From Microlunatus endophyticus (GTDB lineage Bacteria > Actinomycetota > Actinomycetes > Propionibacteriales > Propionibacteriaceae): 64,000 nucleotides of DNA. The DNA lies in NCBI RefSeq assembly GCF_014646195.1, contig NZ_BMMZ01000005.1, positions 124,001 to 188,000 on the forward strand. Direction: 5' to 3'. The notes beneath the pieces were generated by a model that ran no database searches, was not told where the DNA came from, and saw only the letters and a list, made by a program, of their open reading frames with translations. Both the position numbers and the translations under genes were made by a program. Position 1 is the first letter of the stretch; the number at the start of each line of letters is the position of its first letter. This document shows positions 19,378-28,260 of this stretch, piece by piece.

Positions 19378-20751
19378 CTAGCTGATCTTCGGCTCGACCT
19401 GTCGGGTGTAGAGCCCCTGGACGGTCTCCTGCAGCTGGGTCAGAGTCTTGTGAACATCGGCACCGGAATTGCAGATCTGGGTGATCGATTGCGTCATAGC
19501 GGTGTCCGCCCCGGGGATGAAGACCCGCGCCCAGTCCTGCGAACGGGTCCGCGCCAGCTGTTCCAGCGGTGTCCCGACCAGCGGGTTGGCCTTTCGCAGC
19601 GCCGCGGTGTCGACCTTCGTACGGACCGGGAGATAGCCGGTCGCCTCGCCGAAGGTCACCGTGTTCTCGGCGTTGGTGAGGTAGGCGATGAATTTAGCGG
19701 CGGCCAACTGCTTGGCCGGCGACGATTGCGCTGCGATCCCCAGTCCGGCGCCGCCGGTCGGACAGACCGGCTGCCTGACCTTCGAACCGCCGGGCAGGAA
19801 GCCGACACCGATCTCGAAGGTTGCGGTCTTCTGGATGCCGACCGAGCTTCCGGTGGAGCCCCAGGTCGCGCTGGCCGCGCCGGCGGAGAAGTCGTTGGCT
19901 TCGTTGCTCCCGGCCATGATCGCCCACTTGTGGACCCTGATGTTGTCCTGGATCCTCTGGAAGACCGACACCACCTCCGGCGCGTCGATCGTCAGCTTGA
20001 AACTGTCAGCCGCCGAGAGCGCGGCGCCTTCACCCCAGAGCATCGACTGATCCACCCAGGCCGGGGTGTTCACCGAGCTGGTGTACTCGAAGGCATGCTG
20101 GGCACCGGTCCTGCCGGTCACTGACTGCAGCCGCGGCGCCCACTCGGAGAATTCCTCCCAGGTCATCGGAGCACGATCCGGCAGACCGGCCGTCCGCCAA
20201 TGGTTCTTGTTGTAATAGAAGAGCGGCGTCGAGCGGGCCCACGGCACGGCCCATTGATGGCCGCCGTAGCGATAGTCGTTGAAGAACGTCGGGACGTAGT
20301 CGTCCGGATCGATCCCGGCCGCGGTCAGTGCGGTGTCCAGCGGGATGATCGAACCCTGCAGGTAGTAGCGGAACCACCAGACGTCGGAGAGCACGATCAG
20401 ATCGGGCACCCCGCCGCCGACCCGCGCGGTCTGGAACTTCTGGGCGATCTGGTCGTAGTTCGACCCGGCTGTGACCAGCTCGACCTGGATCTTGGTCTGG
20501 GCCGTGAACTTGTCGATGATCTGCTGGGTCACCTGCTGCGAGCTGCCCGGGTTGTCGGTCCAGAAGGTGATCTTGCTCGCCGGCTTGACTCCCGAGAAGT
20601 CCGGCGGCTTGATCGTGGAGGACGTGCCGCTGCCGTTCTTGGTCACGATGGGCCCGCCGCAGGCGGTGACAGCGGCACCCACGCCGACGGCACCGGTGAG
20701 TCCCAGGAAGGCTCGACGATCAAGACCGCGCACACCAGGTCGGAAGGTCAC
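19378..20751 (-). CDS. Extracellular sugar-binding lipoprotein of ABC importer
   Basis: A 457-residue family 1 solute-binding protein. The signal combines a twin-arginine motif (DRRAFLGLTGAVGV) with a lipobox (AVTACGG), so a folded protein is probably exported by Tat and lipid-anchored. The mature part starts with FWTDNPGSSQQVTQQ, typical of oligosaccharide binders. GTG 20751 overlaps the stop of the MalG-like permease gene (GTGA), which fixes the start. It is the last gene of a permease-permease-binding protein set. No ATPase gene is nearby, so a shared MsiK-type ATPase would be needed. Confidence 0.92.
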   Translation of the reverse strand: MTFRPGVRGLDRRAFLGLTGAVGVGAAVTACGGPIVTKNGSGTSSTIKPPDFSGVKPASKITFWTDNPGSSQQVTQQIIDKFTAQTKIQVELVTAGSNYDQIAQKFQTARVGGGVPDLIVLSDVWWFRYYLQGSIIPLDTALTAAGIDPDDYVPTFFNDYRYGGHQWAVPWARSTPLFYYNKNHWRTAGLPDRAPMTWEEFSEWAPRLQSVTGRTGAQHAFEYTSSVNTPAWVDQSMLWGEGAALSAADSFKLTIDAPEVVSVFQRIQDNIRVHKWAIMAGSNEANDFSAGAASATWGSTGSSVGIQKTATFEIGVGFLPGGSKVRQPVCPTGGAGLGIAAQSSPAKQLAAAKFIAYLTNAENTVTFGEATGYLPVRTKVDTAALRKANPLVGTPLEQLARTRSQDWARVFIPGADTAMTQSITQICNSGADVHKTLTQLQETVQGLYTRQVEPKIS

Positions 20752-21620
20752 TTCACCGCCCCCTGGGTCAGGCCGGCAACGATCTGGCGCTGCAGGACGG
20801 CGAAGACGATCAGGACCGGGAGGACCACGAGCACCGCTCCGGCCATCATCACCGGGTACAGGCTCGGGTCGCTCTCGGTGTTGTGCAGCAGCGTCAGACC
20901 GACCGGCAGCGTCATCATCTGCTGTGAATTGGTGATCACCAGGGGCCAGATGTAGTCGTTCCACTCCGTCACGATCGTCACCAGAGCCACAGTCGCGATG
21001 GTCGGCCGCGACACCGGGACGACGATTCGCGTCAACCGGGTGAAGTGGCCCGCGCCATCGACTTCCGCGGCCTCCAGCAGCTCAGGCGGCAGGGTGAGGA
21101 AATGCTGCCGGAGCAGGAAAGTGCCGAACGCCGTTCCGAGGCCCGGCAGGATGATGCCCCAGTAGGTGTTCACTCCCCCGAGGCTGGCTATGAATGTGTA
21201 GTTGGGCAGCAGCGCAGCCTGGGACGGCACCATCAGCGCGACGAGGATGCCGAGAAAGATGATCCGCTTGAAGGGGAACCGGACGAACACCAGCCCGTAC
21301 GCACTGGTGATGGCGAGCACGATCTTCACCAACGAGCCGACAAAGGTGACGATGAAGCTGTTCAGGAACAGCCGGGGAAAGTCCACCAGCTCTGACGCCG
21401 TCTGGTAGGCCGCGAAGCTCGGGTGTGAGGGGACGAGCACCAGTCGCTGGGTGACCACTTCATCAGAGGTCTTGAGCGAGCCGATCGCCATCCACAGCAG
21501 CGGGATCACGATCACCGCCGCACTCAGGATAAGCGGCACGTAACCGGCGGGCGACGACCGGTTCAGCCGCCGCCGGCGGCTTACCGGCCGGGCGGGGCTC
21601 TGCAGGATGGACGCGGTCAC
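20748..21620 (-). CDS. Sugar ABC transporter permease, MalG-like
   Basis: A 290-residue inner-membrane permease with six predicted helices. The coupling-helix EAA loop reads EAAEVDGAGHFTRLTRIVVPVSRP and meets the ATPase. It begins with GTG 21620, overlapping the stop of the MalF-like gene (GTGA), and ends overlapping the binding-protein start, so all three are translationally coupled. The open frame extends much farther upstream, but that part is the MalF gene read in another frame. Confidence 0.93.
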   Translation of the reverse strand: MTASILQSPARPVSRRRRLNRSSPAGYVPLILSAAVIVIPLLWMAIGSLKTSDEVVTQRLVLVPSHPSFAAYQTASELVDFPRLFLNSFIVTFVGSLVKIVLAITSAYGLVFVRFPFKRIIFLGILVALMVPSQAALLPNYTFIASLGGVNTYWGIILPGLGTAFGTFLLRQHFLTLPPELLEAAEVDGAGHFTRLTRIVVPVSRPTIATVALVTIVTEWNDYIWPLVITNSQQMMTLPVGLTLLHNTESDPSLYPVMMAGAVLVVLPVLIVFAVLQRQIVAGLTQGAVK

Positions 21621-22576
21621 CGGTAATGCACCCGCCGTTCGATCAGCACCATCTGGATCACTGTCATGATCAACAAGATGGCGAACAGGATGGTGGAGAT
21701 CGCGGCCGAGTAGCCGGCCTGCGAAGCCTGGAACGCCTGGTAGTAGGTCGCGAACATCAGGGTGTTCGTGCCGTAGCCCTGGGGCGAGATGATGTAGAGC
21801 AGGTCGAAAGCCTGGAGTGAGCTCAGAATCGTCGTCAGCAACAAGAAGAACGTCGTCGGCGAGATCAGCGGCAGCGTCACCCGCCAGAACCGGTTCCAGG
21901 CCCCGGCTCCGTCGATCGAGGCGGCCTCGAGGACATCGACCGGTACCGCCTGGAGCGCCGCCAGGTAGATCACCGCACAGTAGCCGAGGTTCTTCCAGAC
22001 GTAGACGATGATCACCATCAGCAGAGTGAGATGGGGATTGCCGAACCAGTTCGGGGCGGAAAGGCCCAGCCCACGCAGGATGTCGCTGAGAGCGCCGGTG
22101 GTGGGATCGAAGATGAAGGTCCAGACCAGTCCGATACCGACTCCGGACAAGACGTACGGTGCGAACACAGTCGCCCGGGCGAACCCTCGACCGATCAGCC
22201 GTTGATTCAGCACCAGGCTCAACGCCAGCCCGATGATCATCGATCCGCCGACCGTTGCGATGGTGAAGATCGCCGTCGTACCCAGGATCGTCCCGGCGTC
22301 GGAACCGGTGAAGAACTGCACGTAGTTGCCGAAGCCCACCCGGGTCGCGTACCGGTCGCCCAGCGACCAGTTCAGCGTCGAGTAGTAGATGTTGGAGATC
22401 AGCGGACGGTAGATGAAGGCGATGATCAACGCGACGTTCGGAGCCACGCAGGCGACGAACACCCAGGCGTCCCGGGCCGACCGTGACCTGGTCCGACGAG
22501 CAACCCGGGTCCTCGGCGGTGCGCCGCTCACGGCGCCGGACTCGGGCAGCGTTGCCTCCACTGTGCCACTCCTCAC
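21617..22576 (-). CDS. Sugar ABC transporter permease, MalF-like
   Basis: A 319-residue permease with an Arg-rich cytoplasmic N-terminus and about six helices. The EAA loop is EAASIDGAGAWNRFWRVTLPLISP. The GTG start at 22576 is the most upstream choice; a later start near the first helix is possible. It is the first gene of the second transporter set, 170 bp after the fused permease gene on the same strand. The gap may contain its own promoter or simply connect the two sets in one transcript. Confidence 0.91.
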   Translation of the reverse strand: MRSGTVEATLPESGAVSGAPPRTRVARRTRSRSARDAWVFVACVAPNVALIIAFIYRPLISNIYYSTLNWSLGDRYATRVGFGNYVQFFTGSDAGTILGTTAIFTIATVGGSMIIGLALSLVLNQRLIGRGFARATVFAPYVLSGVGIGLVWTFIFDPTTGALSDILRGLGLSAPNWFGNPHLTLLMVIIVYVWKNLGYCAVIYLAALQAVPVDVLEAASIDGAGAWNRFWRVTLPLISPTTFFLLLTTILSSLQAFDLLYIISPQGYGTNTLMFATYYQAFQASQAGYSAAISTILFAILLIMTVIQMVLIERRVHYR

Positions 22577-22746
22577 AAGGCTCGGTTCCGGTCCGGACTC
22601 TAGGACCGAAGCGATCCGAACTCCGCGATAGACGTCGCAGCGTCGAAGGTGTGTCGACCTGCGGCCGACTCAGCGGCGACCGAGGATCTCTCAGGTCCGT
22701 CACAGCTTCGGGGTGCCGACCCGGCCCTGCATGCGGTCGTGAGTTG

Positions 22747-24735
22747 TCAGCCCTTGACGGCTCCGGCAGTGAGTCCCTCGGTGAGGAACCGCTGGCCGAA
22801 GGCGTACATCAGCACCACCGGGATGCTGATCAACAGCGAGGCTGCGGCCAGTTGGCCCTGCGGCACCACGTCGCCGAAGATCATCGACTGCATGCCGACG
22901 GGGAGCGTCTTGAGCTCGTCCTTGGTGATCAACACGAAGGCGAAGAGGAATTCGTTCCAGGCGTTGGTCAGGGTGAACAGCCCCACCGCCAGCAGGCCGG
23001 GCTTGGCCAACGGCAGCACGATCCGTAGGAACGCCTGCATCCGCGAGCAACCGTCGGTCAGCGCCGCCTCCTCGAGATCGACCGGGATGGACCGGAAGTA
23101 GCCCATCAGCAGCCACGTCGCGAACGGCAACCCGAAGGTCGGATAGGTCAGGAACAACGACCACAGCGAGTCGGTGAGATGGATGCCGCTGAGCAACCGG
23201 TAGAGCGGGATGAACAGCAGTGCGCCCGGCATCACGTAGGTCAGCAGGATCGTCGAGGTGAAGCTCTGCGCGCCGCGGAACCGGAGCCGGGCCAGCGCGT
23301 AGCCGGCCAGCGAGCCGCAGACCAGCGTCAGCGCGGTCGAGGAGAACGACACGATCAGGGTGTTGCGATACCAGATCGCGAACGGCTGGGAGGTGAACAA
23401 CTCGGTGAACTGCTGGGTGCTCCACGGCGTCGGCCACAGGTCGTGCAACCGGGTGGTGATCTGGATGTCGGACTTGAACGCCGTGACCACGATCCAGTAG
23501 AGCGGAAGGAGTACGAAGCCCAGCAGGACGGCGAGCACCACGCCGGTGCCGGCCCCGGAGACCAGCTTCGAGGGACCGATCCGACCGCGGGATGCCAGCC
23601 AGGACGCCAGCCCGCCTACGCCGAGCACGATCAGCGCCGGAACGACGATCAGCACTGCCGCCCGCCAGAAGAAACTGACACTGGCGATCAGCAGCAGCAC
23701 GGCGACAGCGATGAACGCGATGATCACCAACGTCCGTCGCTGCATCGCGGTCAGCCGCTGTCTCCTCTCGGCAGTCTCGCGATCGCCGGACCGCATCATC
23801 CTGACCAGCAGGACGACCAGGACTCCGACCACCGGCAGCAGAACCAGCGTCGAGGCGGCACCGGGACCGAACTGCAGCTGCTGGATGGCCTTGATGTAGG
23901 CCACCAGGACGTACGGTGCGGTTGCGTTGCCCGGGCCGCCCTGGGTCATCAGCCAGACCAGGTCGAAATTGTTGAAGGTCCAGATCGAGGACAACAGCGT
24001 CGTCACGATGATCACGTAACGCAGACCCGGCAGCGTCACATGCCGGAAGCGCTGAAATGCCGAAGCCCCGTCGACCATCGCCGCCTCGTAGAGACCGGAG
24101 TCGATCGCCTTCAGTCCCGCCAGGAAGTTGACGGTGAAGAACGGGATGCCCTTCCAGACATTGACCATGATCACCGACGGCATCGCCAGGCTCGGATCGG
24201 ACAGCCACTGTGCCGGCCAGCTGGAGACCAGATGCAACGACGCCAGCAGCGGACCGATACCGGAGGCGCTGAGCAGCGTGTTGACACTGCCGAAGATCGG
24301 GTCGAGCAGCGACCGCCAGGTGAAGGCGGTGACCGTGGTCGGTACCACCCAGGGCAGCAGCAGCACCCCGGCCACAACGGCCCGGCCGCGCTGCAGGTTG
24401 TGCAGCAGCAGTGCAGCCACCAGCCCGGCGACGACCTTGAACAACTCCGAATAACAGGTGAAGACGAAGGAGTTGACCACGCCCGCGTGGAAGAGGTCGT
24501 CGTGCACCAGCGAGGCGAAATTCGCCACCCCGACGAAGACGGTGGAACTGCCGTGCCGCTGGGTGGTGCTCAACACGATCGAGTAGACGATCGGGAAGAG
24601 GATCAGCGCGCCGACCAACAGCGCGGTCGGTGCGAGCAGGATCCAGGCCAGCCGCCACTCCCCAGCGGGGCGGCGGCGTTGCGGCGGCGCCTTGCCCGCG
24701 ACCGGCCTCGCGGCCGCCGTGTGCACTGCGGTCAC
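22747..24735 (-). CDS. Natural MalF-MalG fusion: double sugar ABC permease
   Basis: A 662-residue protein holding two complete permeases. Residues about 25-310 form a MalF-like half with EAA loop EAAMVDGASAFQRFRHVTLP. A linker with extra hydrophobic segments (about 335-385) follows. Residues about 390-660 form a MalG-like half with EEAALTDGCSRMQAFLRIVLP and the typical C-terminus FLTEGLTAGAVKG. The frame is uninterrupted. GTG 24735 overlaps the stop of the binding-protein gene (GTGA), so the operon is binding protein then fused permease. Fusion fixes a 1:1 ratio of the two halves. An ATPase must come from elsewhere. Confidence 0.9.
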   Translation of the reverse strand: MTAVHTAAARPVAGKAPPQRRRPAGEWRLAWILLAPTALLVGALILFPIVYSIVLSTTQRHGSSTVFVGVANFASLVHDDLFHAGVVNSFVFTCYSELFKVVAGLVAALLLHNLQRGRAVVAGVLLLPWVVPTTVTAFTWRSLLDPIFGSVNTLLSASGIGPLLASLHLVSSWPAQWLSDPSLAMPSVIMVNVWKGIPFFTVNFLAGLKAIDSGLYEAAMVDGASAFQRFRHVTLPGLRYVIIVTTLLSSIWTFNNFDLVWLMTQGGPGNATAPYVLVAYIKAIQQLQFGPGAASTLVLLPVVGVLVVLLVRMMRSGDRETAERRQRLTAMQRRTLVIIAFIAVAVLLLIASVSFFWRAAVLIVVPALIVLGVGGLASWLASRGRIGPSKLVSGAGTGVVLAVLLGFVLLPLYWIVVTAFKSDIQITTRLHDLWPTPWSTQQFTELFTSQPFAIWYRNTLIVSFSSTALTLVCGSLAGYALARLRFRGAQSFTSTILLTYVMPGALLFIPLYRLLSGIHLTDSLWSLFLTYPTFGLPFATWLLMGYFRSIPVDLEEAALTDGCSRMQAFLRIVLPLAKPGLLAVGLFTLTNAWNEFLFAFVLITKDELKTLPVGMQSMIFGDVVPQGQLAAASLLISIPVVLMYAFGQRFLTEGLTAGAVKG

Positions 24736-26171
24736 TGCTTGACGCCCTGCTGCTCGAAGATCTTGATAAGATCATCGTTGGCCTGCTGCACCGACTGCTT
24801 GACCGACATCCCCTTCAGAATCCGCTGCATCATGTCGGTCAACACATAGGACTGGTTGGCCGCCTGCCGGCCGGCACTCGGTACGGAGGGGAAGGTGTAA
24901 CCGGTCGTTGTCTTGTGCGGCAGCGGCGCCTCCTGCATGTCGCGCATGATCGTGAAGGCCGGATCGCCGTTGGTGTAGAAGGAATCGGAGTCCCAGACCT
25001 TCTTCCACGCGGGCAACACCAAGCCAGTGGAGTCCTTGGCGATGTCCAGCAGGGCGTCCCCGTGCATCAGGTATTGCGCGAGAACCTTGGCCAGCCCGGC
25101 GTTCTTGGCCCCCTTGAAGACCACCAGGGCCTCGCTGGCGCCGGCGGACAGCGGCGTGTCGGTGGCTGGTCCGGTGCAGCCGATGAAGGACTGGGTGTTC
25201 TTGTAGACCGGATTCTTCTGGGCCTTGGAGTCGGCGTAGACGCTGAACTGGTTGTTGATCACGCCCACGATGCCGGCCAGCCAGTTCTCGTTGTTGCTGG
25301 AGTCGGTCCAGCTCCCGATACCCGGCGGCAGCATCGGCTTGTACTTCGGACTGGTGAAGATATCGGCCAGGAAGCTGACCCCGTCGATGGTTTCGGAGCT
25401 GTAGAGCTTGACCTTGCGACCAGTGTTGTCGGTCATCGCGCCGCCGTAGCAGTTGATCACTCCCTCGATCATCCCGTTGGCGTCCCCGGACCGGTTGACG
25501 GTCATCCCCCAGCCGTACCGCTTCTTCGTCGGGTCGGAGATCTCCAGGCAGATGTCGCGCAATTCCTCGTAGGAGTAGTACTCCTTGGTCTTGATGCCCT
25601 TGTCGGCGAACCAGTCCTTGCGAGCGAACATGCCCTGGCCGATGAAGTAGTAGGGGATGCCGTACCACTTGCCGTCGAACACGCAGTTCAGCTGCGCCTC
25701 GGGCGACGGCTCGCCCCAGGTCTTCTTCAGTTCCTCCACGACATCGGTGACATCCTCGAGATCACCGAGCTCATGAAACTCGGCCAGGAAGCGGCCGTCG
25801 TCGACGAAAGCCATGTCTCGGTTGTTCCCGGCCTTGATCGCGGCATCGGTCTTGGCCACCAGGTCTCCGGTGTCGCCCTCGATGGTGCTGGAGGTGACGC
25901 TCGTGCCGGTCGCCTTGCTGAACGCCGCGATCGCGTTGGTGAAAGCGGTGTTGGCGGACTGGGCGTACTGCTTCTGAGCGAGGATGCCCAGCTTGGAGCC
26001 CTTGAACGGCTTGGCGGCATCGACCACCGACTTCTCGACGGTGATCTTGCTGGAGTTGCTCGGCGGGGTGCTGCCGCCGCAGCCGACCAGGCCGGCGATT
26101 GCTGCACCGCCTCCCAGCCCGAGCGCTGCCCGGCGGGAGAAGCCGGCAGGTGTTGTGATCTTGTTCGTCAT
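24732..26171 (-). CDS. Extracellular sugar-binding lipoprotein of ABC importer
   Basis: A 479-residue family 1 solute-binding protein. The N-terminus has a Tat motif (FSRRAALGLGGGAAIAG) and a lipobox (GLVGCGG). The body shows DGKWYGIPYYFIGQGMFARKDWF, typical of sugar-binding proteins. ATG 26171 is preceded by GGAGG at good spacing. It is the partner of the fused permease at 22747-24735. The gene upstream in the same direction is an enolase-superfamily dehydratase, suggesting a sugar acid or related sugar as cargo. Confidence 0.92.
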   Translation of the reverse strand: MTNKITTPAGFSRRAALGLGGGAAIAGLVGCGGSTPPSNSSKITVEKSVVDAAKPFKGSKLGILAQKQYAQSANTAFTNAIAAFSKATGTSVTSSTIEGDTGDLVAKTDAAIKAGNNRDMAFVDDGRFLAEFHELGDLEDVTDVVEELKKTWGEPSPEAQLNCVFDGKWYGIPYYFIGQGMFARKDWFADKGIKTKEYYSYEELRDICLEISDPTKKRYGWGMTVNRSGDANGMIEGVINCYGGAMTDNTGRKVKLYSSETIDGVSFLADIFTSPKYKPMLPPGIGSWTDSSNNENWLAGIVGVINNQFSVYADSKAQKNPVYKNTQSFIGCTGPATDTPLSAGASEALVVFKGAKNAGLAKVLAQYLMHGDALLDIAKDSTGLVLPAWKKVWDSDSFYTNGDPAFTIMRDMQEAPLPHKTTTGYTFPSVPSAGRQAANQSYVLTDMMQRILKGMSVKQSVQQANDDLIKIFEQQGVKQ

Positions 26172-26227
26172 CGATCCTCCTGGGTACGACGCTGTCCCAA
26201 CGTGGACGGAGATGGTTGCTACTGATC

Positions 26228-26269
26228 GGTTCGTGCTGGTTGGTTCGGGTTGGTTGGTTCGGGTTGGTT
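26228..26269. repeat. 14-bp G/T-rich tandem repeat
   Basis: Three consecutive 14-bp units (26228, 26242, 26256). The last two are identical (GGTTCGGGTTGGTT) and the first differs at three positions. They lie between the dehydratase stop and the binding-protein ribosome-binding site. The plus strand has closely spaced GG runs that could form a two-tier G-quadruplex; the mRNA carries the C-rich complement. Confidence 0.8.
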
Positions 26270-26275
26270 GTGGCC

Positions 26276-27430
26276 CTATTCGAAGATCCCGAAGCTGGGC
26301 ACCGCGTGCCGCCGTACGGCGTCGAGATCCGGCTCGACGCCGATCCCCGGCGTATCGGGAAGAGTGATGTAACCGTCCTTGACGATGGACCCGCTGCCAT
26401 CGGGCGGCACAACATAGCTGTCCCAGACCTCGCGCTCCTCCAGTGCGTGCCATTCCTGGACGTAGAAATTCGGCACCGTGCTGCACTGGTGGGCCGATGC
26501 CATGGTGCCGAGCGGGGTCGACACCAGGTGGGGGGCGAACGGGACGTAGTACATCTCCGCCAGATTCGCGATCTTCTTGCTCTCGGCCAGCCCGCCACAC
26601 TTAGGGATGTCGGGCTCGATGACATCGACCGCACCGGCATCGAGCAGCTCCCGGAATCCCCAGCGGAGGTAGAGATTCTCTCCGGCACAGATCGGGGTCT
26701 TGGTGCTGGCACGGACCCGGGCCAGGGCCTGGGGGTTCTCCGGCGGCGTCGGCTCTTCCAACCACATCAGGGAGTACGGCTCCAGCTCGGCCGCGATCCG
26801 GCAGGCGCTTGGCACGTCGTAGCGGGCGTGCATGTCGATGGCGAGATCGACATCGGACCCGATGGCCTCGCGGACCGCGGCCACCCGGTCGACCATGTCG
26901 CGGATCTCCCGGCCCCCCAAGGTGTGGTTGTAGCGGTCGAACTTCGCCGGGTGACCGAGATTGTCGATGTCGAACTTGATCGCAGTGAAGCCCTCCGACA
27001 CCATGCGCTGCGCCCGGTCGACGCAACCCGCGATCGAGCCCTCGGGATCATCGCCGTCGCCGCAGTCGGCGTACACCCGGATCCGGTCGCGGAACTTGCC
27101 GCCCAGCAGACGATAGACGGGCTGACCCATCGCCTTGCCGGCGATATCCCACAGTGCCAGCTCGATCCCGCTGATCGCGATCACGAAGACTCCTGACTGG
27201 GCGCCGGCGAAGACCCGGCGGCGTAGCTTCTCCCAGCACTGCTCGACATTTCGGGGGTCCTCGCCGATCAGCATCGGCCGGACGGTGTTGATTACCCCGA
27301 CGACGCCACCGGCGCCGGCGTCAGGATTGGCCTCGCCATATCCGGAGATGCCTTCGTCGGTGTCGATTCGGACCAGAGTTGCTTCGCCGTGATAGCGGAC
27401 AACGGCGGTGGTGATGTTGGTGATCTTCAT
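26276..27430 (-). CDS. Enolase-superfamily sugar-acid dehydratase (mandelate racemase type)
   Basis: A 384-residue protein with an N-terminal capping domain (1-120) and a barrel. Metal ligands appear as the Asp of DMHARYD, the Glu of WLEEP and the Glu of CAGENLY. Catalytic histidine candidates are in DMHARYD and APHLVSTPLG, the pattern of the galactonate-dehydratase-like group. The likely reaction is dehydration of an aldonic acid to a 2-keto-3-deoxy acid; the exact substrate is unknown. ATG 27430. It heads the transport operon and is divergent from the GntR regulator at 27483. A paralogue is at 28741-29898. Confidence 0.9.
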   Translation of the reverse strand: MKITNITTAVVRYHGEATLVRIDTDEGISGYGEANPDAGAGGVVGVINTVRPMLIGEDPRNVEQCWEKLRRRVFAGAQSGVFVIAISGIELALWDIAGKAMGQPVYRLLGGKFRDRIRVYADCGDGDDPEGSIAGCVDRAQRMVSEGFTAIKFDIDNLGHPAKFDRYNHTLGGREIRDMVDRVAAVREAIGSDVDLAIDMHARYDVPSACRIAAELEPYSLMWLEEPTPPENPQALARVRASTKTPICAGENLYLRWGFRELLDAGAVDVIEPDIPKCGGLAESKKIANLAEMYYVPFAPHLVSTPLGTMASAHQCSTVPNFYVQEWHALEEREVWDSYVVPPDGSGSIVKDGYITLPDTPGIGVEPDLDAVRRHAVPSFGIFE

Positions 27431-27464
27431 TGATCCCTCGTGTCGGTCCTGCTGATAGGAACTT

Positions 27465-27479
27465 GTCATATAAGCTGAC
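27465..27479 (+). promoter_or_regulatory. Operator-like repeat with -10 box for the GntR gene
   Basis: GTCA-N7-TGAC (27465-27479) is an inverted repeat of the kind bound by FadR-type GntR proteins. Inside it, TATAAG (27469-27474) is a good -10 box eight bases before the ATG at 27483, so the regulator mRNA is probably leaderless and autoregulated. The 52-bp intergenic region would also contain control of the divergent dehydratase-transport operon. Confidence 0.55.
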
Positions 27480-27482
27480 GAC

Positions 27483-28232
27483 ATGGTCAGCAAACAGGAA
27501 GTGCGGCCTGATGTCAAGGTCCGAACGCTTCCGATGCAGGTGGCATCGCATCTGGTCCGCAGGATCGCCGCCGGTGAACTGACCGACGAGCACGTGCCGT
27601 CCGAGCTCGACATCACCCAGCAGTTCGGCGTGTCGCGGGTGGTCGCCCGCGAGACCCTGAAGATCCTGTCGTCGTTGGACATCGTGCACATCGCGCAGGG
27701 ACGTCGGCTGGTGCTGCGGCCGGCGGAGGAATGGGACTATCTCAGCCCTCAACTGCTCGAGTGGCTGCCCGAGGATCAGGTCACCGCCCTGCTCCGTGAG
27801 TTCCAGGAGACGCGGCTGCTGCTGGAGCCCGAACTCGCTGCCCGCGCAGCGACCATGATTTCCAAGTCATCGTTGCGCCGGCTCAACGAACTGGTGGACC
27901 GGATGCTCGACCTCGAGAACAGCCCCGAGGACTACCTCGAGGTCGACCACGCCTTCCACATGGAGATCTGCCGGGCTTCGCAGAATCGCATCCTCGACCG
28001 GATCATGTACGCCGCTCGATGGCTGCTGGCGACCAGTCGTCGGGTGACCAACGAGGAGCCACACGGCCTGGCCGCTGCAACTGCCATCCATCGGGAGATC
28101 CTGGAAGCCATCGAATCAGCAGATGCCGAGCGCGCCCGGCAGGTGATGCACAAGCACATGGAGCTCAACATCCAGATCCTCGGCAAGCCGAAGCGGACCG
28201 GACGCGTACGACGCCGGCCGGCCCGCCCCTGA
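27483..28232 (+). CDS. FadR-subfamily GntR transcriptional regulator
   Basis: A 249-residue regulator. The N-terminal winged helix is at about residues 10-75 (PMQVASHLVRRIAAGELTDEHVPSELDITQQFGVSRVVARETLK). An all-helical FCD effector domain follows (LLLEPELAARAATM, then DHAFHMEICRASQN), with metal-binding Asp/His residues. FCD regulators respond to sugar acids, fatty acids or amino acids. Its position, divergent from a sugar-acid dehydratase and transporter genes, makes it their probable repressor. The C-terminus is basic (KPKRTGRVRRRPARP). Confidence 0.92.
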   Translation: MVSKQEVRPDVKVRTLPMQVASHLVRRIAAGELTDEHVPSELDITQQFGVSRVVARETLKILSSLDIVHIAQGRRLVLRPAEEWDYLSPQLLEWLPEDQVTALLREFQETRLLLEPELAARAATMISKSSLRRLNELVDRMLDLENSPEDYLEVDHAFHMEICRASQNRILDRIMYAARWLLATSRRVTNEEPHGLAAATAIHREILEAIESADAERARQVMHKHMELNIQILGKPKRTGRVRRRPARP

Positions 28233-28250
28233 CGGATCGCTCCTCTGTTT

Positions 28251-28260
28251 ACCGGCCGGT
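28251..28260. terminator. Short palindrome between convergent genes
   Basis: ACCGGCCGGT is a 10-bp perfect palindrome located between the GntR stop and the DUF3151 stop. It may help end transcripts from both sides, but there is no T-tract. Confidence 0.3.

Noticed and set aside
23179-24849. A 556-codon open frame on the plus strand
   Set aside because: It is antisense to the fused permease, and the Gln/Arg/Asp-rich translation mirrors hydrophobic codons on the other strand.
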